From Phaeospirillum sp. (GTDB taxonomy: Bacteria > Pseudomonadota > Alphaproteobacteria > Rhodospirillales > Magnetospirillaceae): DNA of 64,000 bases. The notes under the pieces are model-generated. The model was not told the origin of the DNA. It searched no databases and saw nothing but the letters and a program-made list of their open reading frames with translations. This document shows positions 35,796-44,628 of the stretch, piece by piece; position 1 is the first letter of the stretch, and each line of letters begins with the position of its first letter. The stretch lies in the NCBI GenBank assembly GCA_030651575.1, contig JAUSFB010000068.1:1-64000 (forward strand). The letters are read 5' to 3'. The translations under genes and the position numbers were made by a program.

Positions 35796-37058
35796 TCAGG
35801 TTACAGCCGCCCGAGGTGCCGCAGGCAGTTGTTTTTTCATGCCGGCGAACATCTTGGAGAGGAAGTCGACGATTTCGGGCAGCGGCGTTTCCTGGTTGAT
35901 GCCGGCGGCCTTGGCGCGTTCGACGAATTTGGTGACGTAATCCAGATTGCCCGGCACTCCGAACGAGCGGCGGAACATCTCCTCGCCTAACTGTGCGTGA
36001 AGAGTGAGGGCCGTCACCGCCAGCTGATCCGCCCGCAGTCCCAGTTCGCCGACCAACATCTTGGCCGGCAGCCCTCCCATCTCGGTCAACAGGCTGGTGA
36101 TGCGGACGGTCTGTTCCGAATTGGGCAGCAACGCCCGCACGACGGGGTCCAGCAGGATCATGGTGAAGGCGGCGGCGCGCAGTCGCTTTTGATCGGGGGT
36201 CAGGATTTCAGACAGGCGGGCGCGCCTGTCGGTGGTGCCCTCCGGCTTGGCGTTCTCGACCGGTTTGACCATGTGGACCGGGTCGCCCGAAGCGCCACCA
36301 CTGGGCGCAAGGCCGATGGGCTTGCCCTTTTCGGCGGCCTTGGCCGCCTCGGCGCGCCCCTTGGCCGACAGCAGGAATGTCGGGATGGCGTCGGGCCGGG
36401 TCGAAGGAACCGGAAGCTCGTTGGGGTTCTCCTTCAGGCGGCGGATGTCCTCGGGAACTTTGTAGTCGAGGATGCGCTTGCCCAGACGCCGGACCAGCTG
36501 CGGTGATAAGGTGGAGTATTCCTGGACCAGCGGCACCTGCCAGTCATGCAGCAGATGTTCCTTGATGGCGTCGTAGAGCACCTCGCTCCGGCTGCGCTGT
36601 GGCGTCGGCGTCGCCTGATTGGCGGCGAACAGCCGGACCAGGCGCTCCATCAGTCCGCCGCCTTCGGGTTTGACCTTGGGCGGCTTGCGGCCGGGTTTGA
36701 GCGCGCGGGAGTCGCCGTCGAGGCGCTTGCGGAAGTGGCGTTTGGCATGGGTGCGGACCACCATGGCCACCACGTCGTCCAGGCTGCGGCCGCAGGCCAG
36801 CAGGGCGTCGGCCTGCTCGACCGGGACATTATGCTGATCCACCAGCAAGGCGCGGAATTTCTCCACATTGGCGCGGAAGGCCTTGAAGCAGCGGTCGAGC
36901 AGTTCTGGGTCGTCGAAGACATGCTCCAGAACGCCGCGCCGTGGCAGCTTTTTCAGCTCGGGGACCAACTGCGCCATGACCTCGGCCACCGGACCTTCAA
37001 GGGTCAGATTGATCTGGCGAATGATCTGCGCGTGGGACTCGGTGGGCGAACGCGGCAT
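35796..37058 (-). CDS. Protein of unknown function, tandem paralogue 1
   Basis: A 420-residue, mostly helical, soluble protein with no signal peptide or catalytic motif that I can recognise. Three blocks are shared with the neighbour at 37151-38275: the N-terminal QINLTLEGPVAEVMAQLVPE, the middle LYDAIKEHLLHDWQVPLV, and the C-terminal LTPDQKRLRAAAFTMILLDP followed by LGLRADQLAV. A basic, low-complexity linker (KPGRKPPKVKPEGGG) separates the first two blocks. The two genes point the same way 92 bp apart and probably arose by duplication. Confidence 0.7.
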   Translation of the reverse strand: MPRSPTESHAQIIRQINLTLEGPVAEVMAQLVPELKKLPRRGVLEHVFDDPELLDRCFKAFRANVEKFRALLVDQHNVPVEQADALLACGRSLDDVVAMVVRTHAKRHFRKRLDGDSRALKPGRKPPKVKPEGGGLMERLVRLFAANQATPTPQRSRSEVLYDAIKEHLLHDWQVPLVQEYSTLSPQLVRRLGKRILDYKVPEDIRRLKENPNELPVPSTRPDAIPTFLLSAKGRAEAAKAAEKGKPIGLAPSGGASGDPVHMVKPVENAKPEGTTDRRARLSEILTPDQKRLRAAAFTMILLDPVVRALLPNSEQTVRITSLLTEMGGLPAKMLVGELGLRADQLAVTALTLHAQLGEEMFRRSFGVPGNLDYVTKFVERAKAAGINQETPLPEIVDFLSKMFAGMKKQLPAAPRAAVT

Positions 37059-37150
37059 CAGCGGGTCCGTATGAGTCTCGACAAGGGAGAAGGGTACGGC
37101 GAAAGCTTGGAAAACCCAAGCCTTCCTAAGTCATATTCGGCTTGGTGGAG

Positions 37151-38275
37151 TTAATCCCGGCGCGAGCGATGGCCGAACCGGGCGAACACGCCGCGCATGA
37201 AGATGGCGCAGTCGAGGACGTCGGAGTCCGGTCCCAGGCCCCTGATCCGCGCCCGATCGACGATGCGCGACACCAGTTCCGGGTCGGCGCGGGGGCCGAA
37301 CAATCGCCCGAACACGGTGCTGCCGATACTGTCCTGAGCGACCATCAGCATGACCGCCAACTGGTCCTTGCGCAGGCCCAGCCCTTCGACCAGGGTGATG
37401 GTCGGTTGCCCCCCGACGCCGCGCAGCACGTCGCCGATCTTGACGATCTGGTCGGCATTGGGCAGCGAGGCGCGGACCTCGGGGTCAAGCAGGACCTGGG
37501 TAAAGGCCTCGGCGCGCAGGCGTTGCCGGTCGGGGGTCAGGACGTCGTCCAGCGCTGCCGTGCGGGGGTGGGCCGGCCGGCATGGCGCCTTGGCCGACGG
37601 CATCGGAGACGACGACAGCAGGCCGTTGGTGCTGATGGATTGTTCTGGCCGCATGGCGACATCCATCCGCTTTGGCATGTCGGGACGGGTGGGGGCGTCG
37701 GGGTCGGCGATCAGCCGGGCCAGGGCCTCGGGCTCGCGCGCATCCAGCAGCTTGGCGCCCACTTGGCGGACCAGGGCCGGCTCCATCCCGGCATAGGTGG
37801 GAACCAGCGGAACCTGCCACTCGTGCAGCAGATAGGCCTTGATGGCGTCGTACAACTCGTCGGCGGCATTGCGGCTTGGGGCGGCGGCTGGGGTTTCGAC
37901 CCGCGCCACCGGCTCGCCGCGCGAGGGGGCCAGGGCGCGGCGGAAATAGCGTTTGGCGGCGGTGCGGACGACCATGGCGACGATTTCGGCCAAGGTGCGG
38001 CCGCAGGAAAGCGGGACATTGTCGTCGGTCACCGGGCGTCGGCGCTCGTCCACCAGCACGTTGCGAAAACGCGGCCGCTCCTGGCGGAAAATCTGGAAGC
38101 AGCGGGATAGCAGGCTCAGATCGTCCAGGGTGCGGTCATAGGCCTGACCACGCGGCAAGGCGTTCAATTCTGGCAGAAACTGGCCGAGAATATCCACCAC
38201 AGGCCCCTGAAGGGTGCTGTTGATCCGAAAGACGGCGGTGGCCGTGTCGGTCATGGCGTCGACTGTTGCTCCCAT
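37151..38275 (-). CDS. Protein of unknown function, tandem paralogue 2
   Basis: A 374-residue paralogue of the next gene, with the same three blocks: RINSTLQGPVVDILGQFLPE, LYDAIKAYLLHEWQVPLV, and LTPDRQRLRAEAFTQVLLDP followed by LGLRKDQLAV. The linkers differ strongly. The start is well supported by AAGGAG 6 bp before ATG 38275. No membrane segments are visible. The conserved tryptophan-containing middle block and the two helical ends suggest a three-part scaffold, but no function can be assigned. Confidence 0.7.
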   Translation of the reverse strand: MGATVDAMTDTATAVFRINSTLQGPVVDILGQFLPELNALPRGQAYDRTLDDLSLLSRCFQIFRQERPRFRNVLVDERRRPVTDDNVPLSCGRTLAEIVAMVVRTAAKRYFRRALAPSRGEPVARVETPAAAPSRNAADELYDAIKAYLLHEWQVPLVPTYAGMEPALVRQVGAKLLDAREPEALARLIADPDAPTRPDMPKRMDVAMRPEQSISTNGLLSSSPMPSAKAPCRPAHPRTAALDDVLTPDRQRLRAEAFTQVLLDPEVRASLPNADQIVKIGDVLRGVGGQPTITLVEGLGLRKDQLAVMLMVAQDSIGSTVFGRLFGPRADPELVSRIVDRARIRGLGPDSDVLDCAIFMRGVFARFGHRSRRD

Positions 38276-38414
38276 GACCGGCTCCTTTCAGTCGGGAAGT
38301 GACCCTTCGATACGTCTTATATAGCCCAAATTGCCTGGGTCAGGCTAGCTACTGGTGCCCATCATAGCGAGGATGGCGGTCAGCCTTCTATGAACAACAT
38401 CACATTGGCGCATA

Positions 38415-39218
38415 CTAATCGTATGGAGGACAGTGGAAGCCGGCGGGGGACAGGGTGAAAATCTCGCAGCCGGTGGCGGTCACTCCGATGGAGTGTTCGA
38501 ACTGGGCCGACAGCGATTTGTCCTTGGTCACCGCCGTCCAGCCATCGGACAGGATCTTGGTGTCGGGTCGGCCGGAATTGATCATCGGCTCGATGGTGAA
38601 GAACATCCCTTCCTCCAGCACCACGCCTTCGCCGGGGCGGCCGAAATGCATGACGTTGGGCGGCTCGTGAAAGATACGGCCCAGGCCGTGGCCGCAGAAA
38701 TCGCGGACCACCGAAAAGCGGTTCTGTTCGACGGTGGTCTGGATGACGTGCCCGATATCGCCCAGCGTCGCGCCCGGCCTGACGATCTCGATGGAACGCA
38801 TCAGGGCCTCGTAGGTGACCTCGACCAGCTTCCTCGCCTTCACGCCGACCTTGCCGACATAGTACATCCGGCTGGAATCGCCGTGCCAGCCGTCCAGGAT
38901 CGGGGTGACATCGATATTGACGATGTCGCCGTCCTCCAGCTTTTTATCGCTGGGGATGCCGTGGCAGACCACATGGTTGACCGAGGTGCAGATCGATTTC
39001 GGGTAGCCGCGATAATTCATGGGCGCGTTAACGGCGCCCCGCGCGCTGATGAAATCGGCGCAGAGGCGGTCGATCTCGGCGGTGGTCACGCCCGGCGCCA
39101 CATGGGGGCCGATGAAGTCGAGAGCCTCGGCCGCCAGTCGGCCGGCATTGCGCATGCCGATGAAATCCGCAGGGCCATGCAGGCGAATTCGCGACGATTC
39201 CCTATCTTCCCGTTCCAT
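38415..39218 (-). CDS. map: Methionine aminopeptidase type I
   Basis: A 267-residue pita-bread metalloprotease. Metal ligands appear in order: VNHVVCHGIPSD (His), VNIDVTPILDGWHGDSS (two Asp), GHGLGRIFHEPPN (His), FTIEPM (Glu) and AQFEHSIGVT (Glu). It removes initiator methionine from nascent proteins. About 20 extra N-terminal residues precede the usual start. It lies 17 bp upstream of nothing shared: the next gene (sfsA) on the same strand ends 17 bp before this gene's start, so they are probably in one operon. Confidence 0.95.
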   Translation of the reverse strand: MEREDRESSRIRLHGPADFIGMRNAGRLAAEALDFIGPHVAPGVTTAEIDRLCADFISARGAVNAPMNYRGYPKSICTSVNHVVCHGIPSDKKLEDGDIVNIDVTPILDGWHGDSSRMYYVGKVGVKARKLVEVTYEALMRSIEIVRPGATLGDIGHVIQTTVEQNRFSVVRDFCGHGLGRIFHEPPNVMHFGRPGEGVVLEEGMFFTIEPMINSGRPDTKILSDGWTAVTKDKSLSAQFEHSIGVTATGCEIFTLSPAGFHCPPYD

Positions 39219-39235
39219 CGAATCCTTTTATCCGT

Positions 39236-39949
39236 CTAGTCGCGTTGACGATCAACGCTGATGGGCAAAGCTCCGCCGATGACGATGCCATCCAGCGACA
39301 GACGGCAGATATAGCAGATCGCTTCGACGCCGTCGCGCATCGCCTCGATCAGGGCGTTGGCGTAGGTCGGGTCGATATCCGCCGCCGTCCTGAATCCGGC
39401 GCAGTCGGCACGCTGCACCAGATAAACCATCACCGCCCGGTCCCCCACCGCGACCATGTCGCGCAACTCCGCCAGATGCTTGGTGCCGCGAACAGTGACC
39501 GCGTCGGGGAATTCCGCCCACTCGCCGCGCTTCAGGTGGACATTCTTGACCTCCACCCAGCATTTGGGGCGTCGGGGGCTTTCCAGCAACAGGTCGATAC
39601 GCGAATTGCGGCCGTATTTGACCTCGCGCCGGATGCTGTCATAGCCGGTCAGTTCGGGGATCAGGCCGTCGGCGACCGCTTGCGCCACGATGCGGTTGGG
39701 GTGGGCGGTATTGACTCCGACCAGATGGCCGTCCACCGAAACCAGTTCCCAGTTCCATTTCAGCTTGCGGTCGGGGTTGGAGGCCGGCGACAGCCATACC
39801 TCCATGCCGGGCGTGGCGGTCCCCAGCATGGCCCCGGAATTGGCGAGGTGAACCGTGATCTCCTCGCCGGAATCGAGGACGACATCGGCCAGGAAACGTT
39901 TGTAACGGCGGATCAGGGTGGCCCGGACCAGCGGGGAGTCGAACCGCAT
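39236..39949 (-). CDS. sfsA: SfsA family protein
   Basis: A 237-residue protein matching the SfsA family throughout: RRYKRFLADV, the DNA-binding-like HLANSGAMLG, SRIDLLLE...CWVEVKNVHL (a PD-(D/E)XK-like core with D and ExK), and GTKHLAELRDMVAVGDRAVM. E. coli SfsA affects sugar fermentation and binds DNA; the nuclease-like fold hints at an undefined enzymatic role. ATG shares one base with the stop of the upstream methyltransferase (TGATG). Confidence 0.93.
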   Translation of the reverse strand: MRFDSPLVRATLIRRYKRFLADVVLDSGEEITVHLANSGAMLGTATPGMEVWLSPASNPDRKLKWNWELVSVDGHLVGVNTAHPNRIVAQAVADGLIPELTGYDSIRREVKYGRNSRIDLLLESPRRPKCWVEVKNVHLKRGEWAEFPDAVTVRGTKHLAELRDMVAVGDRAVMVYLVQRADCAGFRTAADIDPTYANALIEAMRDGVEAICYICRLSLDGIVIGGALPISVDRQRD

Positions 39950-40848
39950 CAGGACTTGTCGGCGGGGCAGGAGCCGCCGCCATTCCAGCCATTGATCGGA
40001 CCGCCGCCTTGAAGATGGCGGGGAGGGGGCGGCTTGGGCTGGTCGGGGTGCGGCGCCCAGCCGGTCAGGGTCATGACCTGAAAGGTGGCGGGCAGCCGCC
40101 CATCGGGGCCGGCGAATCGGGTCTGATAGGCGTTGATGGCGTGCAGCAGGGTGGCGCGCCGGGTCAGGCCCTTGCGCTGTTCGGCCACCGCGTTGGTTTC
40201 GCCCATGCCGCGCAGATCGGCCAGCAGCCGCATGGGATCGGCATAGGTGACGGCGACGGTGTCGGCATCGACCACCGGCAGGGCAAATCCGGCCCGTTGC
40301 AGCAGCGCTCCCAGATCCTTGACGTCGGCGAATGGTGAGACGCGGGGGCTGACGCCGCCTTCCTCGGCCAGTTCGGCTTCCATCAGCGACTGACGCAGCT
40401 CGGGCAGGGTGCCGGCGCCCAGGATGGCGGCCAGGAACAGGCCGTCGGGCTTGAGGATGCGGCGGATCTGCAACAGCGTGCCGGGCAGGTCGTTGACCCA
40501 GTGCAGCGACAGGTTGGAGATGACCAGATCAAAGCTGGCCGGCGCGAAGGGCAGCCATTCCTCGTCCACCGCCAGGGTGGGATTGCCGTTGGCGGCGGCC
40601 CGCGCCGCCATGCGGGGCGACAGGTCGCATTGCACCAGGGCCTGGATGCCGCCGCGCCCGCGAAGCGTGTCGGTCATCTCGCCGGTATGGCAGCCCAGAT
40701 CCAGCGCCACGGGAAAGCGCCGGGTCACGTCGTCCAGGCGGTCGGCCAGCCGTTCGGCCACTTCGCGCACCAGGAAGTCATGGGCGGCGAAGCCCTCGGC
40801 GGCGCGGTCGCGGTGCCGACGCACCAGGGAACGATTAAAGATCTTCAT
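39949..40848 (-). CDS. SAM-dependent methyltransferase, BioC/NDUFAF5-like
   Basis: A 299-residue class I methyltransferase starting at ATG 40848 (MKIFNRSLVRRHRDRAAEGF). The SAM loop is VALDLGCHTGEM, with later motifs SFDLVISNLSLHWVNDLPG and LKPDGLFLAAILGAGTLPEL. This pattern fits the alphaproteobacterial relatives of mitochondrial NDUFAF5 and of BioC. The proline-rich C-terminus (PDQPKPPPPRHLQGG) is typical of neither and may be disordered. It is coupled to sfsA and divergent from comF. Confidence 0.85.
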   Translation of the reverse strand: MKIFNRSLVRRHRDRAAEGFAAHDFLVREVAERLADRLDDVTRRFPVALDLGCHTGEMTDTLRGRGGIQALVQCDLSPRMAARAAANGNPTLAVDEEWLPFAPASFDLVISNLSLHWVNDLPGTLLQIRRILKPDGLFLAAILGAGTLPELRQSLMEAELAEEGGVSPRVSPFADVKDLGALLQRAGFALPVVDADTVAVTYADPMRLLADLRGMGETNAVAEQRKGLTRRATLLHAINAYQTRFAGPDGRLPATFQVMTLTGWAPHPDQPKPPPPRHLQGGGPINGWNGGGSCPADKS

Positions 40849-40978
40849 CCAACCGTATATGGCATGAGTCAGGGGGGCCGGGAAAGCGGAACCCTTCGCA
40901 TGATTGATCATGCATGTGGTGTTTTTGCGTGTGATTATAATCGGCAACGTGATTCTGTTCTACTTATTGGATCGAGTA

Positions 40979-41707
40979 ATGCTGAGATGGGTCGGAAGGT
41001 TTGTGATCGACGCGCTGTTGCCGCCGCTTTGCCTGTGTTGCAATGACCAGGTGAGCGAGCCCGGCACCTTGTGTCCGGGGTGCTGGTCCGAGGTCGTGTT
41101 CCTGGCGCCGCCGTTCTGCCGTGTCTGCGGCCTGCCGTTCGAGTTCGATCCCGGCCCCGAATCCCAGTGCGGCGAGTGCCTGCGCCAGCCGCCTCGCTTT
41201 GGCCGGGCGCGGGCGGTGTTTCGCTATGACGACGCCTCGCGCGCACTGATCCTGCGGTTCAAGCACGGCGATCGGCTGGAGGGGGTGCCCGCCTTCGCCC
41301 GCTGGATGGCCCGTGCCGGGGCGGAGGTGCTGGCCGAGGCCGATCTTTTGGTTCCGGTCCCGCTGCATCGCTGGCGTCTGTTGGCGCGGCGCTATAATCA
41401 GGCCGCCCTGCTGGCCATGGCGTTGGCCGGTCATGGCGGGGCGGTTGCTGTGCCCGATCTGCTGATCCGGTCCCGCCGCACTCCGCCGCAGGGCCACCTG
41501 AACCGCTCTGGCCGCCAAGCCAATGTGGCCGGCGCGTTCCAGGTGGCCGGGCGGCGTCGGGCGGCCCTGGCGGGCAAGCGGGTGGTGCTGATCGACGACA
41601 TGATGACCAGCGGCGCAACGGTGGAGGAGTGCGCCAAGGTCCTGCTGAAGGCCGGCGCCGCCAAGGTGGACGTGTTGACCCTGGGCCGCGCCATCCGGAT
41701 CGAGTAG
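40979..41707 (+). CDS. comF: ComF family phosphoribosyltransferase-like protein
   Basis: A 242-residue protein. An N-terminal four-cysteine zinc site (CLCCND...CPGC, then CRVCG...CGEC) is followed by a type I PRTase fold with PVPLHRWRLLARRYNQA and the PRPP loop VVLIDDMMTSGAT. ComF proteins aid DNA uptake in competent bacteria, but homologues are widespread in non-competent species. ATG 40979 is chosen from the start of homology; longer in-frame starts reach 40904. Confidence 0.9.
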   Translation: MLRWVGRFVIDALLPPLCLCCNDQVSEPGTLCPGCWSEVVFLAPPFCRVCGLPFEFDPGPESQCGECLRQPPRFGRARAVFRYDDASRALILRFKHGDRLEGVPAFARWMARAGAEVLAEADLLVPVPLHRWRLLARRYNQAALLAMALAGHGGAVAVPDLLIRSRRTPPQGHLNRSGRQANVAGAFQVAGRRRAALAGKRVVLIDDMMTSGATVEECAKVLLKAGAAKVDVLTLGRAIRIE

Positions 41708-41770
41708 GGGTCTGGTCAAAACACCCCGGGGCGTTATATATGGCAGAGTTCAACACCGGAGCCCTTCTTC

Positions 41771-42034
41771 ATGGCCGAGATCGAAATCTACACCACCGAC
41801 GTCTGTCCCTATTGCGTCCGGGCCAAGAAGCTGTTCGACAGGAAGGGCGCCGCCTATACCGAGATCAACGTCTCCTCCGATGACGGGTTGCGTCAGTATA
41901 TGACCAACCGGGCCGGCGGCCGGCGCTCGGTGCCGCAGATCTTCATCGATGGAACCCATGTGGGCGGCTGCGACGATCTGTATGACCTGGATCGGGCCGG
42001 CAAGCTTGACCCCATGCTGGCGGGCGGGGCGTGA
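41771..42034 (+). CDS. grxC: Glutaredoxin 3
   Basis: An 87-residue dithiol glutaredoxin. The active site is CPYC, and the glutathione-binding residues lie in RRSVPQIFIDGTHVGGCDDL. It reduces disulphides and glutathionylated proteins using GSH. Its stop overlaps the GTG start of the nitrilase-family gene (GTGA), a frequent alphaproteobacterial pair. Confidence 0.95.
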   Translation: MAEIEIYTTDVCPYCVRAKKLFDRKGAAYTEINVSSDDGLRQYMTNRAGGRRSVPQIFIDGTHVGGCDDLYDLDRAGKLDPMLAGGA

Positions 42035-42858
42035 GGAGTTTCAAGGCGGCCTGCCTCCAGGTCAACGCCTCCAGCGATCTGATGGCCAATTGCGAGACGG
42101 CGGCCCGGTTTGCCGTCGAGGCCCGCGCCGCCGGTGCCGACCTGATCCTGATGCCCGAAAACGTCGCCATGATGGAATGGGGACGCTCGAACATCGTCCT
42201 GAAGGCCATGCCCGAGGACGATCATCTGGCGCTGAAATTCTTTCGGGATCTGGCGCGCGAGATCGGGGCGTGGCTGCATATCGGCAGCCTGCATGTGCTG
42301 GTCGAGGGCGGCATGGTGGCCAATCGCGGCTACGCGATCCGTCCCGATGGCGAGATTGCCGCCCGGTACGACAAGATTCACATGTTCGACGTCGATCTGG
42401 GCTTGGGCGAGGTCTACAGGGAATCCGCCACCTTCACCCCCGGCGATCAGGCGGTCAGCGTCGCCCTGCCCTGGGGCCGGCTGGGCCTGTCCATCTGCTA
42501 CGACCTGCGCTTTCCGCACCTGTACCGGTCGCTGGCCAAGGTCGGCTGCGACTTCCTGGCGGTGCCCGCCGCCTTCACCCGCACCACCGGCAAGGCCCAT
42601 TGGCATGTTCTGCTGCGGGCGCGCGCCATCGAGACCGGCTGCTACGTCTTCGCGCCGGCCCAGTGCGGCGAGCACGCCAACAACCGTCAGACCTACGGCC
42701 ACGCCCTGATCGTCAGCCCATGGGGCGAGATCCTGGCCGATGCGCTGGAACAGCCCGGCTGGGTGATGGCCGAGATCGATCCGCGCAAGGTCGAGGACGC
42801 CCGCAAGAAGATCCCCTGCCTGGATCACGACCGCCCCTTCGCCATGCCAAGGGGGTAG
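42031..42858 (+). CDS. Carbon-nitrogen hydrolase, Nit1-like (probable deaminated-glutathione amidase)
   Basis: A 275-residue nitrilase-superfamily enzyme with the Glu-Lys-Cys triad: LMPENVAM (Glu), YDKIHMFDVDL (Lys) and SICYDLRFPHL (Cys). The DKIHMFDVD sequence is the signature of the Nit1 branch, which repairs deaminated glutathione. The GTG start overlaps the glutaredoxin stop; glutathione is common to both, supporting that role by inference. Confidence 0.9.
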   Translation: MRSFKAACLQVNASSDLMANCETAARFAVEARAAGADLILMPENVAMMEWGRSNIVLKAMPEDDHLALKFFRDLAREIGAWLHIGSLHVLVEGGMVANRGYAIRPDGEIAARYDKIHMFDVDLGLGEVYRESATFTPGDQAVSVALPWGRLGLSICYDLRFPHLYRSLAKVGCDFLAVPAAFTRTTGKAHWHVLLRARAIETGCYVFAPAQCGEHANNRQTYGHALIVSPWGEILADALEQPGWVMAEIDPRKVEDARKKIPCLDHDRPFAMPRG

Positions 42859-42880
42859 GGGACGGCCCCGGTCTCCGCCG

Positions 42881-43411
42881 CTAAAAAAGCGTCGCCGGCC
42901 CCGGCCCGTTGAGGGCGCAGATGCGCTGCACCACTTTGTGGGCGGCCTCGACGCCGTCTTGATAGGCGACCACGGTCAGCCCCTCGGTCAGGCGCAGCAA
43001 CTCGCCCCGCGCCAGCAGATGGTCGGGATTGCGGGGGCGGCCAAAGGCTTCGTTGCCCAGGGCGAAGGTCTCGTAGAGCAGCACGCCGTCCGGTTCCAGG
43101 CTGTCGCGCAGGATGGGAAACAGCGGCCGCCACAGATAGTTGGTGATCACCACCGCCGCGAACCGGCGGCCAGCCAGCGGCCAGGGCGAGCCGTCCTCCA
43201 GGTCGGCGGCGATCAATTCGGCGCCCTCGGCCATGCGGGCCTGGGTCACGTCGCGATCGATGGCGGTGACGGGGTGGCCGTGATCGAGAAAGAGCCGCGA
43301 ATGCCGGCCGCCGCCGCAGGCGAGGTCAAGGACGGCGCCGCCCGGCCGCACCAACGGGACGAAACGCCGGACCCAGGCGGATGGATCGGTCTTGAATGGA
43401 TTGGCGCCCAT
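42881..43411 (-). CDS. Small class I SAM-dependent methyltransferase (TehB-like)
   Basis: A 176-residue protein with the SAM loop VLDLACGGGRHSRLFLDHGH, acidic ITAIDRD-like strand (VTAIDRDVTQ), AADLEDGSPWPL and FAAVVITNYLWRPLF. The size and LACGGGRHS motif resemble TehB/Tellurite-resistance-type methyltransferases. The substrate is unknown. It converges on the nitrilase-family gene. Confidence 0.85.
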   Translation of the reverse strand: MGANPFKTDPSAWVRRFVPLVRPGGAVLDLACGGGRHSRLFLDHGHPVTAIDRDVTQARMAEGAELIAADLEDGSPWPLAGRRFAAVVITNYLWRPLFPILRDSLEPDGVLLYETFALGNEAFGRPRNPDHLLARGELLRLTEGLTVVAYQDGVEAAHKVVQRICALNGPGPATLF

Positions 43412-43470
43412 ACTCTTGCCGTGCCCTTCGTGTCGAAGCCCTGTAGGATGATCCGGCCCAGAGAAAGCCG

Positions 43471-43890
43471 ATGCCCATGATCTTGTTCGAACTGCGCTGC
43501 CCCGACCAGCATCATTTCGAGGCCTGGTTCAAGGATGGCGCCGCCTATGACTCCCAGGCGGCGGCGGGCGTGATCGCCTGCCCGCATTGCGGCGACACCC
43601 GGATCGAAAAGGCGCTGATGACTCCCCGCCTCGCCAAGGCGCGCGGCGCAGCCCTGGATGTTCCCGAAGTGATGGGAGAGGTGCGCAAGGCCCTGGTTTC
43701 CCTGAAAAAGACGGTTCAGGAAAACTGCGATTACGTGGGCGAACGCTTTCCCGAGGAGGCGCGCAAGATCCACTACGGCGAAACCGAGGCGCGCGGCATC
43801 TATGGCAAGGCGACGTCCGAGGAAGCGCGTGAACTGGAAGACGAGGGCGTCTCCGTTCAGCGGCTTCCCTGGGTCTCCGAGGGGAATTAG
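43471..43890 (+). CDS. DUF1178 family protein
   Basis: A 139-residue protein. MILFELRCPDQHHFEAWFKD with the CP..H pattern and ACPHCGDTRIEKALMTPRL give an N-terminal zinc-ribbon-like module; the C-terminal VGERFPEEARKIHYGETEAR is diagnostic of DUF1178. The function is unknown. ATG 43471 or 43477 could start it. The first palindromic element copy begins 28 bp after its stop. Confidence 0.9.
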   Translation: MPMILFELRCPDQHHFEAWFKDGAAYDSQAAAGVIACPHCGDTRIEKALMTPRLAKARGAALDVPEVMGEVRKALVSLKKTVQENCDYVGERFPEEARKIHYGETEARGIYGKATSEEARELEDEGVSVQRLPWVSEGN

Positions 43891-43918
43891 GCTGATTCCG
43901 GTCCAGACCGTCTTTCAG

Positions 43919-43993
43919 CCACAGATAAACATTGATGGATTGAGAGAATTTCCATCTGTGTCCCGCGCAGCGGGAATCTGTGTTTATCTGTGG
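43919..43993. repeat. Palindromic-ended repeat element, copy A
   Basis: The element begins CCACAGATAAAC and ends GTTTATCTGTGG, so its termini are inverted repeats. An internal CCCGCGCAGCGGG forms a second hairpin. Its reverse complement matches the copy at 51009-51093 almost base for base. No coding capacity. It resembles a small non-autonomous or REP-like mobile repeat. Confidence 0.9.
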
Positions 43994-44050
43994 CCCATTT
44001 TCCCATTCTGTCCGCTTGAATGCCGATTGACCCCAGGCCGGTAGCGGCGA

Positions 44051-44542
44051 TCAGTGGCCGCTATGATTCATCGGACCACCCGGCATGGCTCCGGCCGGCA
44101 TCATGGCGCCGGGGGCCATGGCTCCGGCCGCCTGGACGGGAACGTTCACGACGATTTTGCCGGCCTTCTCGAAGACCAGGGTCAGCGGCACCATGGCGCC
44201 TTCCTTGACCGGGGCGGTCAGGCCGATGAACATGATGTGATCGCCGCCGGGCTTCAGCGCGACGGTGCCGTGCATGGGCACGGCCAGGGCGTCGACCTTG
44301 CGCATGCGATAGATGTCGCCGTCCTTGACGTGGGTGTGCAGTTCCACCGCCTTGGAGATGTCGGCCTGCGCGCCGGTCAGGCGGTCGTCGGAGCCGTGAT
44401 TGCTGATGGTCAGGAAGGCGGCGCCATTACCGCCAACCACCGGCGCGGCGCGCATGAACGGGGCTGCGACCTCGATATCGGCGGCGTTGGCTTGGGCGCC
44501 GAGCAACAGCAGGGCGGCGGCGGCGGCGAGGACCATTTTCAT
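44051..44542 (-). CDS. PCu(A)C periplasmic copper chaperone
   Basis: A 163-residue protein starting at ATG 44542 with GGAG 9 bp upstream and a signal peptide (VLAAAAALLLLGAQANA). The PCuAC copper site is recognisable: PFMRAAPVVGGNGAAFLTI, the ELHTHVKDGDIYRMRKV stretch and GGDHIMFIGL with Met and His ligands. The C-terminal tail is Met/Gly/His rich (MAPGAMMPAGAMPGGPMNH), another copper-binding feature. It delivers Cu(I) to CuA centres such as those of oxidases, and here plausibly NosZ. Confidence 0.92.
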   Translation of the reverse strand: MKMVLAAAAALLLLGAQANAADIEVAAPFMRAAPVVGGNGAAFLTISNHGSDDRLTGAQADISKAVELHTHVKDGDIYRMRKVDALAVPMHGTVALKPGGDHIMFIGLTAPVKEGAMVPLTLVFEKAGKIVVNVPVQAAGAMAPGAMMPAGAMPGGPMNHSGH

Positions 44543-44628
44543 GAAATGCAAGCTCCGGGCATATGGACTGGAAAACCGCCATTCAGAGAATGGCGGACAC
44601 AAAAGAAACGAGAATGGGGCAGGTGGTC

